Source of the DNA: Lophius americanus
Taxonomy: Eukaryota; Chordata; Actinopteri; Lophiiformes; Lophiidae
Assembly: GCA_037951165.1 (NCBI GenBank)
Contig: JBBDHG010000014.1
Coordinates: 23,581,001-23,645,000 of the forward strand
DNA: 64,000 nt
Reading direction: 5' to 3'
The position numbers and the translations under genes are program-made. The notes beneath the pieces were generated by a model that saw only the letters and a program-made list of their open reading frames with translations, was not told the origin of the DNA and searched no databases. Each line of letters opens with the position of its first letter. Position 1 is the stretch's first letter. This document shows positions 49,401 through 60,261 of the stretch, piece after piece.

Positions 49401-51954
49401 TCAGACAGACACTTTCGACGGAGGAGATTTCATCCTTCTAACAACTATGCCCAGTAACTGAAACTTTTCCTTGAATTTTTCCAACAATTGGACATTTGAA
49501 AAGGCAGAAAATTAATGAGGACAAGTAGAAAAATGAGATTGATGGTGGGGAAGAAAACGAACAGCAAGATCGAGGAAAATGCCATTTTGACATGAACTTA
49601 ACAAATGCACTATTTACAGCATGAGAGCAGTGGAGCACTAGGGAAATCCTCTTAGACTGCGTTCCTTCTAGTCCCCTGCTGATGACCTTAAAACATCATT
49701 TTTGAGTTGTGTAGTGAAATAATCGGACATACACTTGAGTAAATACGGTTAACACGCAACAAACAAGTCAGTGAAGCATTTACAAGTTGCAAGGCGAGGA
49801 GCATGAATGAGGAAGAGAAAGAAGGATAACAGAAAAAACAAAAGACCACTGGCAGAACAAATGATCATTTCTTTCTCTCAGATGAATTTTGGATATTGAC
49901 GGATTTTACCTGGCAGGAATTTGAAAAATAATCTGACTGCAAGGGTGGATGGATAGTTAAAATCAAGGCTGACACCATTTCCTTTTTTCAATGTCAAATC
50001 ACGCATCCAGCATCAATTGTTTTTTCTGTCATTCTGTTTATGACATTAATATTTTATCTACATGCATCTTTTATCTACTTAGCATATTTACAATAAAGTG
50101 AGGGAAGAGGAAGAGTAAGGATTAATAATGAGATGGAGAAAGAACGACAGTTTAATGTCTCTAGAGAATTGTTTTCAGCTCTGCACTCTTAATTTAAATT
50201 AATTTAAGCTTTAACGGATTTTCGTATATCGTTTCTCTGATTGGAAAAAACAACAACATCTCAGCAGTCGACCAATCCCTCTCTGGCGGCCGCAATCTTT
50301 CTAATTCCTGCCCAGAAAATGGCATGTTTACAGATTGATGGCACTCCACAGTCGGGGCACGTTCACTGAGTCATTACCAAGAGAAGGAAGGTGAAGGAAG
50401 AGGTAGACAGATTTGAAGAAAGAGACAGAAGTGGTGACGTGATTGAAAGGTAAGAGACGGAAATAAAAGGATGGAGCGGGGATAAGATGAGTCACAGAAA
50501 GAGGCTTTGTTATAACAGAGAAAAACTAGATTGTGCTTCTGTCTGTTCCCTCACAGTTTTTTTAGCCCAACAAGGACACAAGAAACTAAAATTGTGAGCA
50601 ATATTAAGTTTTGCTCCTCTTAGAAGTCAGCAACTAGAACCCATCAGTCCAAATTAATGAGCTCCTGTAAGAAAGAAATCCCCATCAGTGTCAATCTTTC
50701 TCTCGCTATTTCTCTCCCTCCCATTTGTCAATATCTTTCCATTAATCTTATAAGACTAAAGTATATGCTATAATTTACTCCCTGCCCAGACTGGAGGTAT
50801 ATGCCAGTAGGGACAGATTAAGTCATAAGTTTCAAAATATATGAATTTTCCATTCAGTCAGTCCAGAAAACAACTACAGTCAAAGACAGCAAATCTTTTT
50901 TTTTATGCTGTAGGGATAATGTCAGGTTTGCTGCTTAATAGACTCCAAATTGGACTCCCAGAGCATCGGTTTAGACAAGTGGCTTAGTTTCTGCTTCTCA
51001 GCAATGAAACCATCGCCACACTTATAGAAATATCCAGAAACGCCCAGGTCTGGGTTTTTCATGCTTCCTTTAGAAATATGTTTTATTTGTGAGGAAATGC
51101 TTTCTGGTTTCATTGAGCCCGAAAGTTGTCATCCACCCTCACAAGATTTCTGACTCAAATTGGAAGATTTAAAGCGTGATCGCTGTGTGCTGCCGGTGTT
51201 TAACTATATGCCCCGATTTGAGGGAGAGATTAGACTTCTTTTGCATAACTAACTCAAAATAATATGCCATAGCCATTTCCAGAAACATCTCTCCTCTCAC
51301 CAGAATCACATTTGTTTACCTACAACAACAGTGTGTAAACAAACGCTCTCTATTTTACAGTTGAAACTGTTTATGACAGTTGCATAAACAGTGTCCAATG
51401 TACTGTACACGAGTTTATAGCCGGGGCTAACTTCCAACGCCATTCCCTTGATGGGCATTGATAGTCCATCCAAACAGAATCCAAACGAGAGAAAACATCA
51501 CAGAATGTACAGATCGACTTAGAGTCATGATTACAGTTCTGATAAAGTTTTAACCAGGCTTTGAGTGCTGCAGGGAATGGTTAAAAATCCTGAATCCATT
51601 TTTAACTAGCAGGTAGAGAATTACAAAGGGTTGTACCTTTTATTGAGATTACAGTTGGTTCAAGCCAAGTTTTGCAATGTCTAATTGTACAATTTCTTTC
51701 TCATGTACCTCGGTTGTTAGCGGCAATATAGCTTAGTCTAATTATGAACGTATTAAAAAATTAACGGAGCTAGGTGGTGGACCAATTTAAAAGTAAGTGT
51801 GAGGTGGCAGTATTTGATGAGAGTTGTCAAAATTAAGTAGTTTGTACTTCTTTAATATACTGCAATCCTGCCCGGAACGTCGATAGCTTGGTTGAAAGGG
51901 GATGTTAGGTGCTTAATGATGGATAACACTGTATATTTTTTATATTATACTATA
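46456..51954. other. long stretch without recognised genes
   Basis: Mostly AT-rich, unremarkable sequence. A GC-richer spot at 47880-48230 holds a 92-codon minus-strand frame (47873-48151) with an Arg/Gln-rich, transposase-like look but no motif I can name. Frames at 48737, 49041, 49438 and 50922 are short and unidentified. No repeats of the families seen elsewhere, and no RNA genes found. Confidence 0.5.
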
Positions 51955-52110
51955 TAAAGATAAAGATAAGATAAAGATAGCCTTTATTAGTCCCACAATG
52001 GGGAAATTGCAAGGTTACAGCAGCAGAGCATGTTACAGAATACGGAATAATAACAGAGCAATATGTATAATATGTATAATACTATAAATGTATATACTAT
52101 TGGAGTAAGA
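51955..52110 (-). repeat. AAGATA-type LINE 3' tail
   Basis: A tandem AAGATA tract, then GCCTTTATTAGTCCCACAAT and GGGGAAATTGCAAGGTTACA. This is the reverse complement of a frequent fish LINE end (...CCCATTGTGGGACTAATAAAGG...TATCTTATCTT). Continues A-rich to about 52110. Confidence 0.65.
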
Positions 52111-52344
52111 CATCAGATACAATGTTACGACCACATCATGCACTGGGTTGGAGGATGCAAACAAATTCTGAAATCCATAGTCCACCCCAGTTTGGCTCCC
52201 ATGGCTTAGTAACTAAGTCCCATCTGCAGAAATGTTCACAGAAGTGGAGACTGTCACAGAAACCAAGGAGCCAATGAGAAACATCCAACGAGGAGACTCA
52301 GACATTAATAGCTGGACAACATCAGCACCTGACATGTTTCACAA

Positions 52345-52425
52345 CTACTACTACTAATAATAATACATTTAATTTATAATGTACTTTACATTTGGATCAA
52401 ATCTCAAAGTGCTAAAGCTGAATAT
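52345..52425 (-). repeat. (AAT)n plus LINE-type 3' tail
   Basis: Reverse complement of the tail at 23680 and 24613: AATAATAATACATTTAATTT, GTACTTTACATTTGGATC, AAATCTCAAAGTGC. Confidence 0.65.
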
Positions 52426-54924
52426 GCTAAAAGCCCTCCATGATCGCCTGGCAGCATACATTGCTGAGCTGTCAGACAAACTTGGAGACAGAGGTTGATG
52501 AGGAAGAAGTGGCTGTATTGTGGAAGACCCTCCATGGGTTGATTGGAGGTGGTGGGTGGATAAGGTCAGCAAAGAGGCTTTTTCAGGGCAGCACGAGAGC
52601 AGGCCCTAAGCAACAGAGAAGCAGAGGTCTAACACAGCAGACAAGACCCAGGGAAGACCTAAGATGCTCCTGAGACAGTCCAGTCCAAGTCCAGTCAAAT
52701 GACCAACTTGTTTCACAAAATTCATTAAATTTAAATGCCAATTGATTAATTCATGAAGTTTCTTACTGAAGATGCAGAGAAAGTAAAGTGAGAGCCATCG
52801 TATCACGATCTTAAAACCGCATTTTGTTGGGTTGATTTACACAAAAGCTAAATTTGCACCTCACTCTTCGTATCCAAACAGAATAATGGAAAACAAGAGT
52901 TATTTGATGAGCATAACTCGCAACAATTTGTTTGGGAAAATGTTTCAGGGACATTTATTGTCCATTGCGGGTAGACAGAGGGAGTCAATGATATTTCACT
53001 ACCCATTTAATTAAAACTGGATATTTAGACAATGAAAATATAAGGAAGAATAAGCAAATCTTGGAACCCACTTGGCTATCCCTTCCACTCCACCTTCTTT
53101 TCCAATGCTATAACATCAACGTTGAGGTTGCATTGCATGTAAATAGAATCCACTCACATCTTACATTTACATCAAGTCACCTGCTGCATCAGTTAAACAT
53201 TTTTTCAAAGAAACAATTATCTACTACTCTAACGCTTTCCTCTGTTTCAGGTCTCTGGAATCAGATATTACTGCAAAACAGGCCATTTTTCATGGCAATG
53301 GATCATTCATTTAATTCAGTTAAGTGTTTATTCCATTTAAAAAAAACTTGTTTCCAGACAATAACTGAGTCTTGTGTTGCAAGAATTCATGTTTATCTTA
53401 ATATACTGTAAGCATTCCCAGGAAACATTGGTTAATAAAGAAATCACATCAGTTGGTGGTGCGGCAGTCCTTATGCTAAGCACTGACTATTAAGGAATGC
53501 TATAAGAAGAGGTTGGGGTTGAAATGCTTCAATAAGATAATAAACTTTAGACCTTGTAACTGTTGATGCCTGAAGCTTAACAACCCAGGCTCCTTCAACC
53601 CTTCCTTCAGACTTGATGACCTTGACCTTGATCAGTTTTAGACAGCATGCAGAGATGACGCTTTATGTGTTTGCCAAATCTGGCTAGGCTATAAATGCAA
53701 CTGTCAATAATTATCAGTCAGCACAGAAATAATGAGCTTGGCGTGAAGCTACAGCCAGAAAATCCATCGAAACATAAAGGTGTCGAGATTACATTCACTG
53801 TAGGTGGGACTGATGTACTTTCAAAAAGCTTTGACTGAGGAAGTGTAACATTGGAAATTCTCCTTCGACCAGGTGTAATAGATACAAGAAAGTCTCCTAT
53901 ATCTTCAAAGCCGCCTGTGAAGTGAATAGTTGATAGTTGAATCAGGTTCATGGACTAACCTTCGGGATGCAGCCTCACACTTCCGGCAGGCTTCGTATTA
54001 CATACACTCCCTGGACTCAGTGAGCAACTTTTTGGGATAAATATTCTCAGTTGCATTACTCTTACTCGAGGCTCATTTGTGTGCAGGGTGGTCAAACAGC
54101 ATTCCACTTGTCTTTGCCAGGGCTCTCGTTTAGTCCCTGACCACACCATAGAGATTTTTTTTCTGAACCCCTGTCCCCTCCTCGCCCAGTCTCTAGTGCA
54201 CCACCCTTTGACAGAAATGAGCCTGTGCAGCGAGGGTAATCCTGAGACCTGATGAGCCATGGCATTCTTTATTCTGCTCGTCAGGCACATGGAATGATTG
54301 TGGCTTTATCTGTGTTGGGATAAGGGGAGGTTTATGCCCATCTTGACGCTCTTTGGCACGCAGGCCAACGCACTTTGGGTCGCCTAGTTCCCTTCCAGTG
54401 TCTTCACACGGTCACAGGTATGTTACAGTAGCGGCATAATGTTTGCACGATAAAAGTTGCCTCCTGGTTTGTTATATTAGTAATTTTTCATTTTGAAGGC
54501 TGTTGTTTTGTGGCCCCCTCAGGTGCTGTCTGATCGATATGTGAGCCTTAGGCCATCTTTCAGTCAATCTCGCTCTTATCCCTGGTCATTATTGCTTCTA
54601 TTTAGTGCAACAGAAGTTTTGATTCAGCTCTGTAACTGCACTGTGGCGGCGCTGATTCACACATGGAAAACTGCTGCTTTGTCTCTACTGAGTTTGTCTC
54701 TACAGGATTTGCTTAGGCTAACGTAAGCTTGGCTTTGTCTTATCCAACTATGCTACACCTGGTTTGAATGCATACTGCTGGGACACCTCGTCTTCACAGC
54801 TGTTAAGCAGACTGATTTTATTGTGGGTCTTAGGGAACTGTGGCATCAACTCCCAGCACTCTTTGTTTTTGTTTCTCTGCTTGACTACTCTGTGTGAGCG
54901 GTAAATATAAGTATAATTCATTGT
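52426..54924. other. no gene recognised
   Basis: Short frames on both strands, the largest 116 codons (53061, plus) and 111 codons (53955-54290, minus), lack domains. No exon structure could be supported. Confidence 0.5.
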
Positions 54925-54962
54925 GCATTATAAATTAAATGTATTATTATTATTATTATTGT
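54925..54962 (+). repeat. short LINE-type tail with (ATT)n
   Basis: GTGCATTATAAATTAAATGT then six ATT units: the last bases of the same retroposon tail as at 24613-24681. Confidence 0.65.
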
Positions 54963-56646
54963 TTTTCCCTCTGATTTTTTTATATTTCTTCCATTAATTT
55001 GATTATTTTTCTTTTGTAGTTTATGTTTTATTTTGGGAATGTGTTTTTCTTTAGATCTGCTGATTTAGATTAAGTGCAGTTTTGATTAATTTACACCGGC
55101 TCCTTTCTGGTTAAGTACTTGTCATATTTGTTTGCTTTGTTTCATTTTGATATCATATGCTTAATTAATTGAAAAATTGATGGGGTCAATTTAATTACAA
55201 TTTCTTTAGTTATTTTTGTTCATTTTTACATTACGTAAGAATTTCTTTTGACAGCTTACTTTATTAGTTTACTAGTTTAAAATAAGTTACATTCATGCTT
55301 CTGCCTGTCACAAAATATATTTATTTTGAGCTTGTCTGCTCATTTGTCATTTGATTTCTTTGATGAGTGCAGCCCTCTTAAACATTATTTATTTCTGTCG
55401 CTGAGAGTCGACAATGGTTTTGGTGTTCTGGGTGGTGGGTTCTGCCTGTTCCTATATGCTGTGTATCCCCTGGTCACAAGAGTGTGCGTGTATTTTTGTG
55501 CCTTTCACATTCGATCGGAAGTCTCCCATCTATTAGTCTAGTGAACCTGTGTGTCCTTATGATCAATTATAATTAATTATTTGGGTGAAATTCCCAAAGT
55601 GGCTTTGTTGGGCTTTCCTTGATCAGTTGATAAAAGTAATACCTACTATTGGGTCACAACCATCAGCTAGTTATTGCAACTTCAGTTCTAGAAAGTCATT
55701 CTTACTGCCTGAAATCAGAAATCTGAACCACCTGACCCAATTTCTATGGAAGGGAGGTTCAGTTTGCTTGGCTACCAGGACAGAGAGTGTTGTTTTGCTC
55801 ACAATCGCATTGGGCCCATTTTCAAACATACGGTGTGGCTGTCAGTTATCTTGCCAACCCCTGGCAACAAGCCTACTACTCTGTAATTCAGAATTTTAAA
55901 AAGTCATGCCCTCTGTTCCTTGGATCAACAATCAATGAGCCCAGCGGGAAAGCAGGGCTTCCCCTTAAGCTTACAGCAGCGCATTGGTCAGACCATGTTG
56001 TTGTCAGAGAATCATTTAACTTATCTATTATAGGAAGGACACATCCAAGATTTTACATTCTATCGCCAGTTGTCTAGTGTTAGATGAAAAACATCCTAGA
56101 GGTACTCGGAGTGATATCAATCTAATAAAGAGCATACAAATATGTCTATTATATGTATTATTTAATTTGTCCTGTTGGTTTGTTTGATCCACGATGTATT
56201 GATGTCCCACATTTTTATCTACCTGTAAATGAATCTGAACTAGATATTGACTGTACAATTTCTAAGAATTGTTGTCTAAAGCTTTGTTTGTTGTCTGTAT
56301 TCATTTATGCTGCCCACTAGTGCAGGCTTCTCCAGAGAAGAAAGCTCACAGAACAGATTGCCAGCCTCCTTGTTTGTGAGATTACCAGCTTTGCAATGCC
56401 TCACTGCTCTCCTTTCTTGATTATATTAGCATGCTAGTTTATTATTGTACATGTGTTTTAGGGGGAGGGGGAGAAGTGAGAGGTGGGAATCAGGTTTCTA
56501 GGGCAATAGTGTTGTGGATTTATGATTGTAATCATTGAAATGAGTAATGGAATCTGTGTAGGCTCTTACAAGAAACAGAGGGTGTAAGAAGATGTAGGAC
56601 ATGATTGAAAGAAAGGGAAAAAATGATTAATGGAAAGATTAACACC
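54963..56646. other. no gene recognised
   Basis: Two overlapping plus-strand frames at 55585-55899 and 55787-56077 (104 and 96 codons) contain a FLWKG-like stretch that vaguely recalls LINE-1 type proteins, too weak to annotate. Otherwise AT-rich. Confidence 0.4.
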
Positions 56647-57210
56647 GCCTACACTATTCCCAGCATTTAGGGGTATATCCCTAAAAAGTCCCTAATATCC
56701 TTCTTTGTAGAAGCAATCCTCCTGATTTAAATCATCATAGTTGTGTCAAAACAAACAGTTTATCATGGAAAGAAGTGGTCCCTATAGTGTGTAAAATAAG
56801 ATAAATTAGAGTAAAATATGGTATATACAAGATAAATCTCCTCACGTGGATTCATATGCATCAAATTTGGACTCAATGGCACTAAAGTTGAGAAATTATG
56901 ACGTAAAACTTTTTGGCGGTAAAGCTCTCCCTAGTGTCAAAAATATCTACATTTATGAAAGTGACCAATGTAATCGTGTTTGAGTTATATCCAGAAAAAG
57001 GAGTTCTCATTTAAAAAAAAAAAAAGCTCCCCTAGTGAGTAAAATATGAACTACTAGTATAAAATGTGACGTGGATGTGGATTATGTGGATTATAAAAAT
57101 TTGAAATTGATTCATGAAAGATTATTTGTGTTTTCATGTCAAAACCAAGAACCTTTGGAAGCGGCAAAAACTGAACGGCGGCGAGGTTTCCATAATATCC
57201 CTTTTCGGAG
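56647..57210 (-). mobile_element. family X repeat, copy 14
   Basis: Minus-strand copy with GGGTATATCCCTAAAAAGTC at the left, two module cores (AGATAAATCTCCTCACGTGG; CCCCTAGTGAGTAAAATATG), and at the right the segment GAACGGCGGCGAGGTTTCCA ending ATAATATCCCTTTTCGGAG. The hairpin is destroyed. Confidence 0.75.
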
Positions 57211-57599
57211 ATTTGACTACAATGAATGTGATTCTTTTTTCTCTTTTCAGTTCGGTGCAATGCCAAATCTTGAAGTAGAAACAAAAATGATGAAAAGTGA
57301 GGATACATGAAAAAGGTACATTTGGATTTGAAAAAGGCTTTTAGAGCTTGATTTCTTTTGGCGCGGAAGAAAACAAATTGCCACATGTGGATCCATATTT
57401 ACTCATGACAAGCAATTAGAACCGGCATGTCAAGTTTATCCAGTGTTTTCAATTTCAAACTTTTCTTTAGCACCTCAATAACACAGTACTTCTGCCTGCA
57501 ACTATCTGGTTACTATACATTTTTGAAGTTGTTAATAAGAGGTATATTTATTAAAGTAATTTCTCATGGTGTAGCCAAACTGGGAGTAATGTTAAACTG

Positions 57600-57639
<40 letters not shown>

Positions 57640-57705
57640 TTGTGTGTGTGATATATGTGTGTGTGTATGTGTCTGTGTGGGTGTATGTGTATGTGTGTGG
57701 TAAAG
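57600..57705. repeat. (TG)n microsatellite, long
   Basis: Pure TG for about 38 bp, then interrupted TG/TATG/GGTG units to about 57705. Confidence 0.95.
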
Positions 57706-58610
57706 ATTGTTCCACTTAGTTAATTGATGTTGTGACAGGGTCCTTGTCAGAAACACTGTCATCTGTCAGAGACAGCTAATTAGATCACACTGTGGTTCTC
57801 TCTCTTTTCCTCTCTGCCCACCATCCCCTCTCTCCTCTTTTACTCCCTCTCTTTCATTTTCTTCTAACTTTCTCAATTCTCAGAGTAATTTCCCCTCTCC
57901 CTGCTTTAAAGTAAAACCAGTCATGAAACGGATAAGACAGCAACACAGTTATGAATATATTTGCATTTAGCGTTTAATTAGAACTTTCGTAATTGTGGCA
58001 GCTAACCTTCTTTGTAGTGCCAATTTTAAATGTTAAATAAAATTCAACAAGCATTAAAGTGGAAATGAAAAAAATCAAACTATGACGTGTTTGTGTTTCG
58101 ATCCCTTTATTACACTTTAAGCTGGATACTGTAACAATAGAATGATGGATGGACATCAAAGAAATGATAAAATGCACATCAGCGTTCATATAAAGGTTGT
58201 GTCACTTCTAGAAAGGTGGCATAAAGAGTTTGGCGGACATGTACTGTACCGGGAAAGCATGCATAATTCACTAACCTATCGATTGGAAGCATTTGTGTTC
58301 AGCGGGATGTTGATCTTTTTATACATGTGGGCCCTTTTCACCATGGAGAATGTTCCCAAAATATCTGTATTGATTTCTGATTGGAGTAACAGGCTACTTC
58401 CAATAAAATATTTAAGAAAGGAACATCCTCTGTTTGCCAAATGCACTATAAATCATAAAGGAAAGTATCCACCTTTCAGAAATGTCAGATCAGAGATGTT
58501 TTGACAACCCAAAGCAAGCAGAGAATATTAAGTATAACATTTTTAAAATGTGTTACTCCAAAATCTTTATCCCTCATACGTTGAAAATATAAAAAAAAAT
58601 ATCTTGCTCA
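57706..58610. other. no gene recognised
   Basis: Includes a 120-codon plus-strand frame at 58142-58504 without motifs. The pyrimidine-rich stretch 57795-57900 is low complexity. Confidence 0.45.
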
Positions 58611-58631
58611 TATATATATATATATATATAT
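58611..58631. repeat. (TA)n microsatellite
   Basis: About ten TA units directly upstream of the minisatellite. Confidence 0.9.
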
Positions 58632-58685
58632 TGTTCCCAGGGGGCCAAAAAAATGAGAGAATATGACAATTATGTAACTTTAAGC

Positions 58686-58914
58686 GAGTATTCTCGATTA
58701 ACTGGAATATTCTCTATTAACCGGAGTATTCTGTAACGACCGGGGTATTTGGTATTAACCAGAGTATTTGGTATCAACCAGAGTATTTGGTATTAAGAAG
58801 AGAAATTCGGTATTAAGAACAGTATTTGGTGTTAACCAGAGTATTAGGTGTTACCTGGAGTATTCTCTTTAAACTGAAGTATTCTCTATTAACCGGAGTA
58901 TTCTCTATTAACCA
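58686..58914. repeat. 19-bp minisatellite, 12 units
   Basis: Head-to-tail units of the form GAGTATTCTCTATTAACCG. The outer units (three on the left, three on the right) are the TTCTCT...CCG type; the six central ones are a second type, GAGTATTTGGTATTAACCA. One central unit has an extra base. No coding capacity. Confidence 0.9.
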
Positions 58915-60261
58915 GACTGAGGAGCACTTTCTAACCTAAGACTGTTGTACAGCTAAACCAACTGATGCACAGATGTAATATGTGAGATGAGTCAGAGATT
59001 TGATTACCCATATGGGGAAATAAAGGAAAGCATATTTTACCTGCTCTATAATAGAAGAGCTCTACGCTTTAGGTTGAAGCCTTTTAATCAGGAGTAAATG
59101 CAATTTTGTCCTTGCAATTGATGTACTTTAGAAAGGGAACAGAATTAAATTTTCTTCTAAAAGACCTTCACATTTTCTGCAATTGTATATAAGATATGTA
59201 GGGTATTAATGCATTTCAATCAGGACAAACAATATACTGCATGAGATTTGTGATAGTCTCCGAATAGCCTTTCTGATAGAATCATGACATGGGTAATCTG
59301 TCCTGAATTGAAGCAGGTTAAATCCCCCAGTCAGTGGTTTAACCATCAAGTCCAGAAGGGACTTCTCTGTGGGCCAAGACAATTTCAGAATCAGAAAATT
59401 ATATTTTCAGAATTTAATTAACATTTTAATTGAGACTACATGAACTTTACATAGTTTCCCAACAGTCTATTAACGCAATATCAGTGCTTCTCTCCTTTGT
59501 TTTTTCCAGGTGAGCTCATAGAAGCTCACTTGAACTTTGTTTTAATCCCACCAGATTTTCCCAGTGCAGTCCAGTGTCTGGGTAAAGAAATATTTATTCT
59601 ATGGTATACCTAGTATATTTCGTATGATATATACAGTACTGAATGCCCAGGTGGAAAATTTATGGCCCACTACTTTTCGCCCCAATGGAATCCAGGCATA
59701 GGTGGAGGTGGTGGCTGAGGACTCTGTTTGGACTGATGAAAGGATTGACTGCATGATGATAGGAAGGGGGTTGTTCTACATAGCAGCATGAGTCGGTTAG
59801 AAATAAACAAAAAATCATATTGGAAAATTTAGCGTTAAGTGATTGATTGGTTCACTTCACTCCCATAGATAGTTTAGAACGGCTAATATCTCAACCATCA
59901 GTCCAAGTCATTAACAGCATGGATTTAAGATTTAAGACAAAAAGATTTCCTCCTGCAAAAAGAGGAAATCCATGGGCTTTATTAGTAAAGATAAATAAAA
60001 AAACATATTAAGCAAATTTACCGAAAACCAGAAACTTCCCTTCTCATTATTTATCAGGAACTTATGTCTTTTCTTTTTAAGGCCAAGAGCTCCTTATAGG
60101 CAATCAAGATTCAAACACCTGGGGTGACTATCCGAAAACGTGGTTAGCCCTCTATTGCATAAATGCTCATTTTAGGGGGAGAAAAAATATTTCATCCCTA
60201 CTTTGTGGTAGTTTGGGAGTCTGAAAATATATCAATCATAAAATTGATATTGATTCAACCA
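58915..60261. other. no gene recognised
   Basis: AT-rich sequence without frames above 60 codons until the LINE begins. Confidence 0.5.

Noticed and set aside
55585..56077. Frames with an FLWKG-like stretch resembling a LINE-1 protein
   Set aside because: Similarity is a few residues only.
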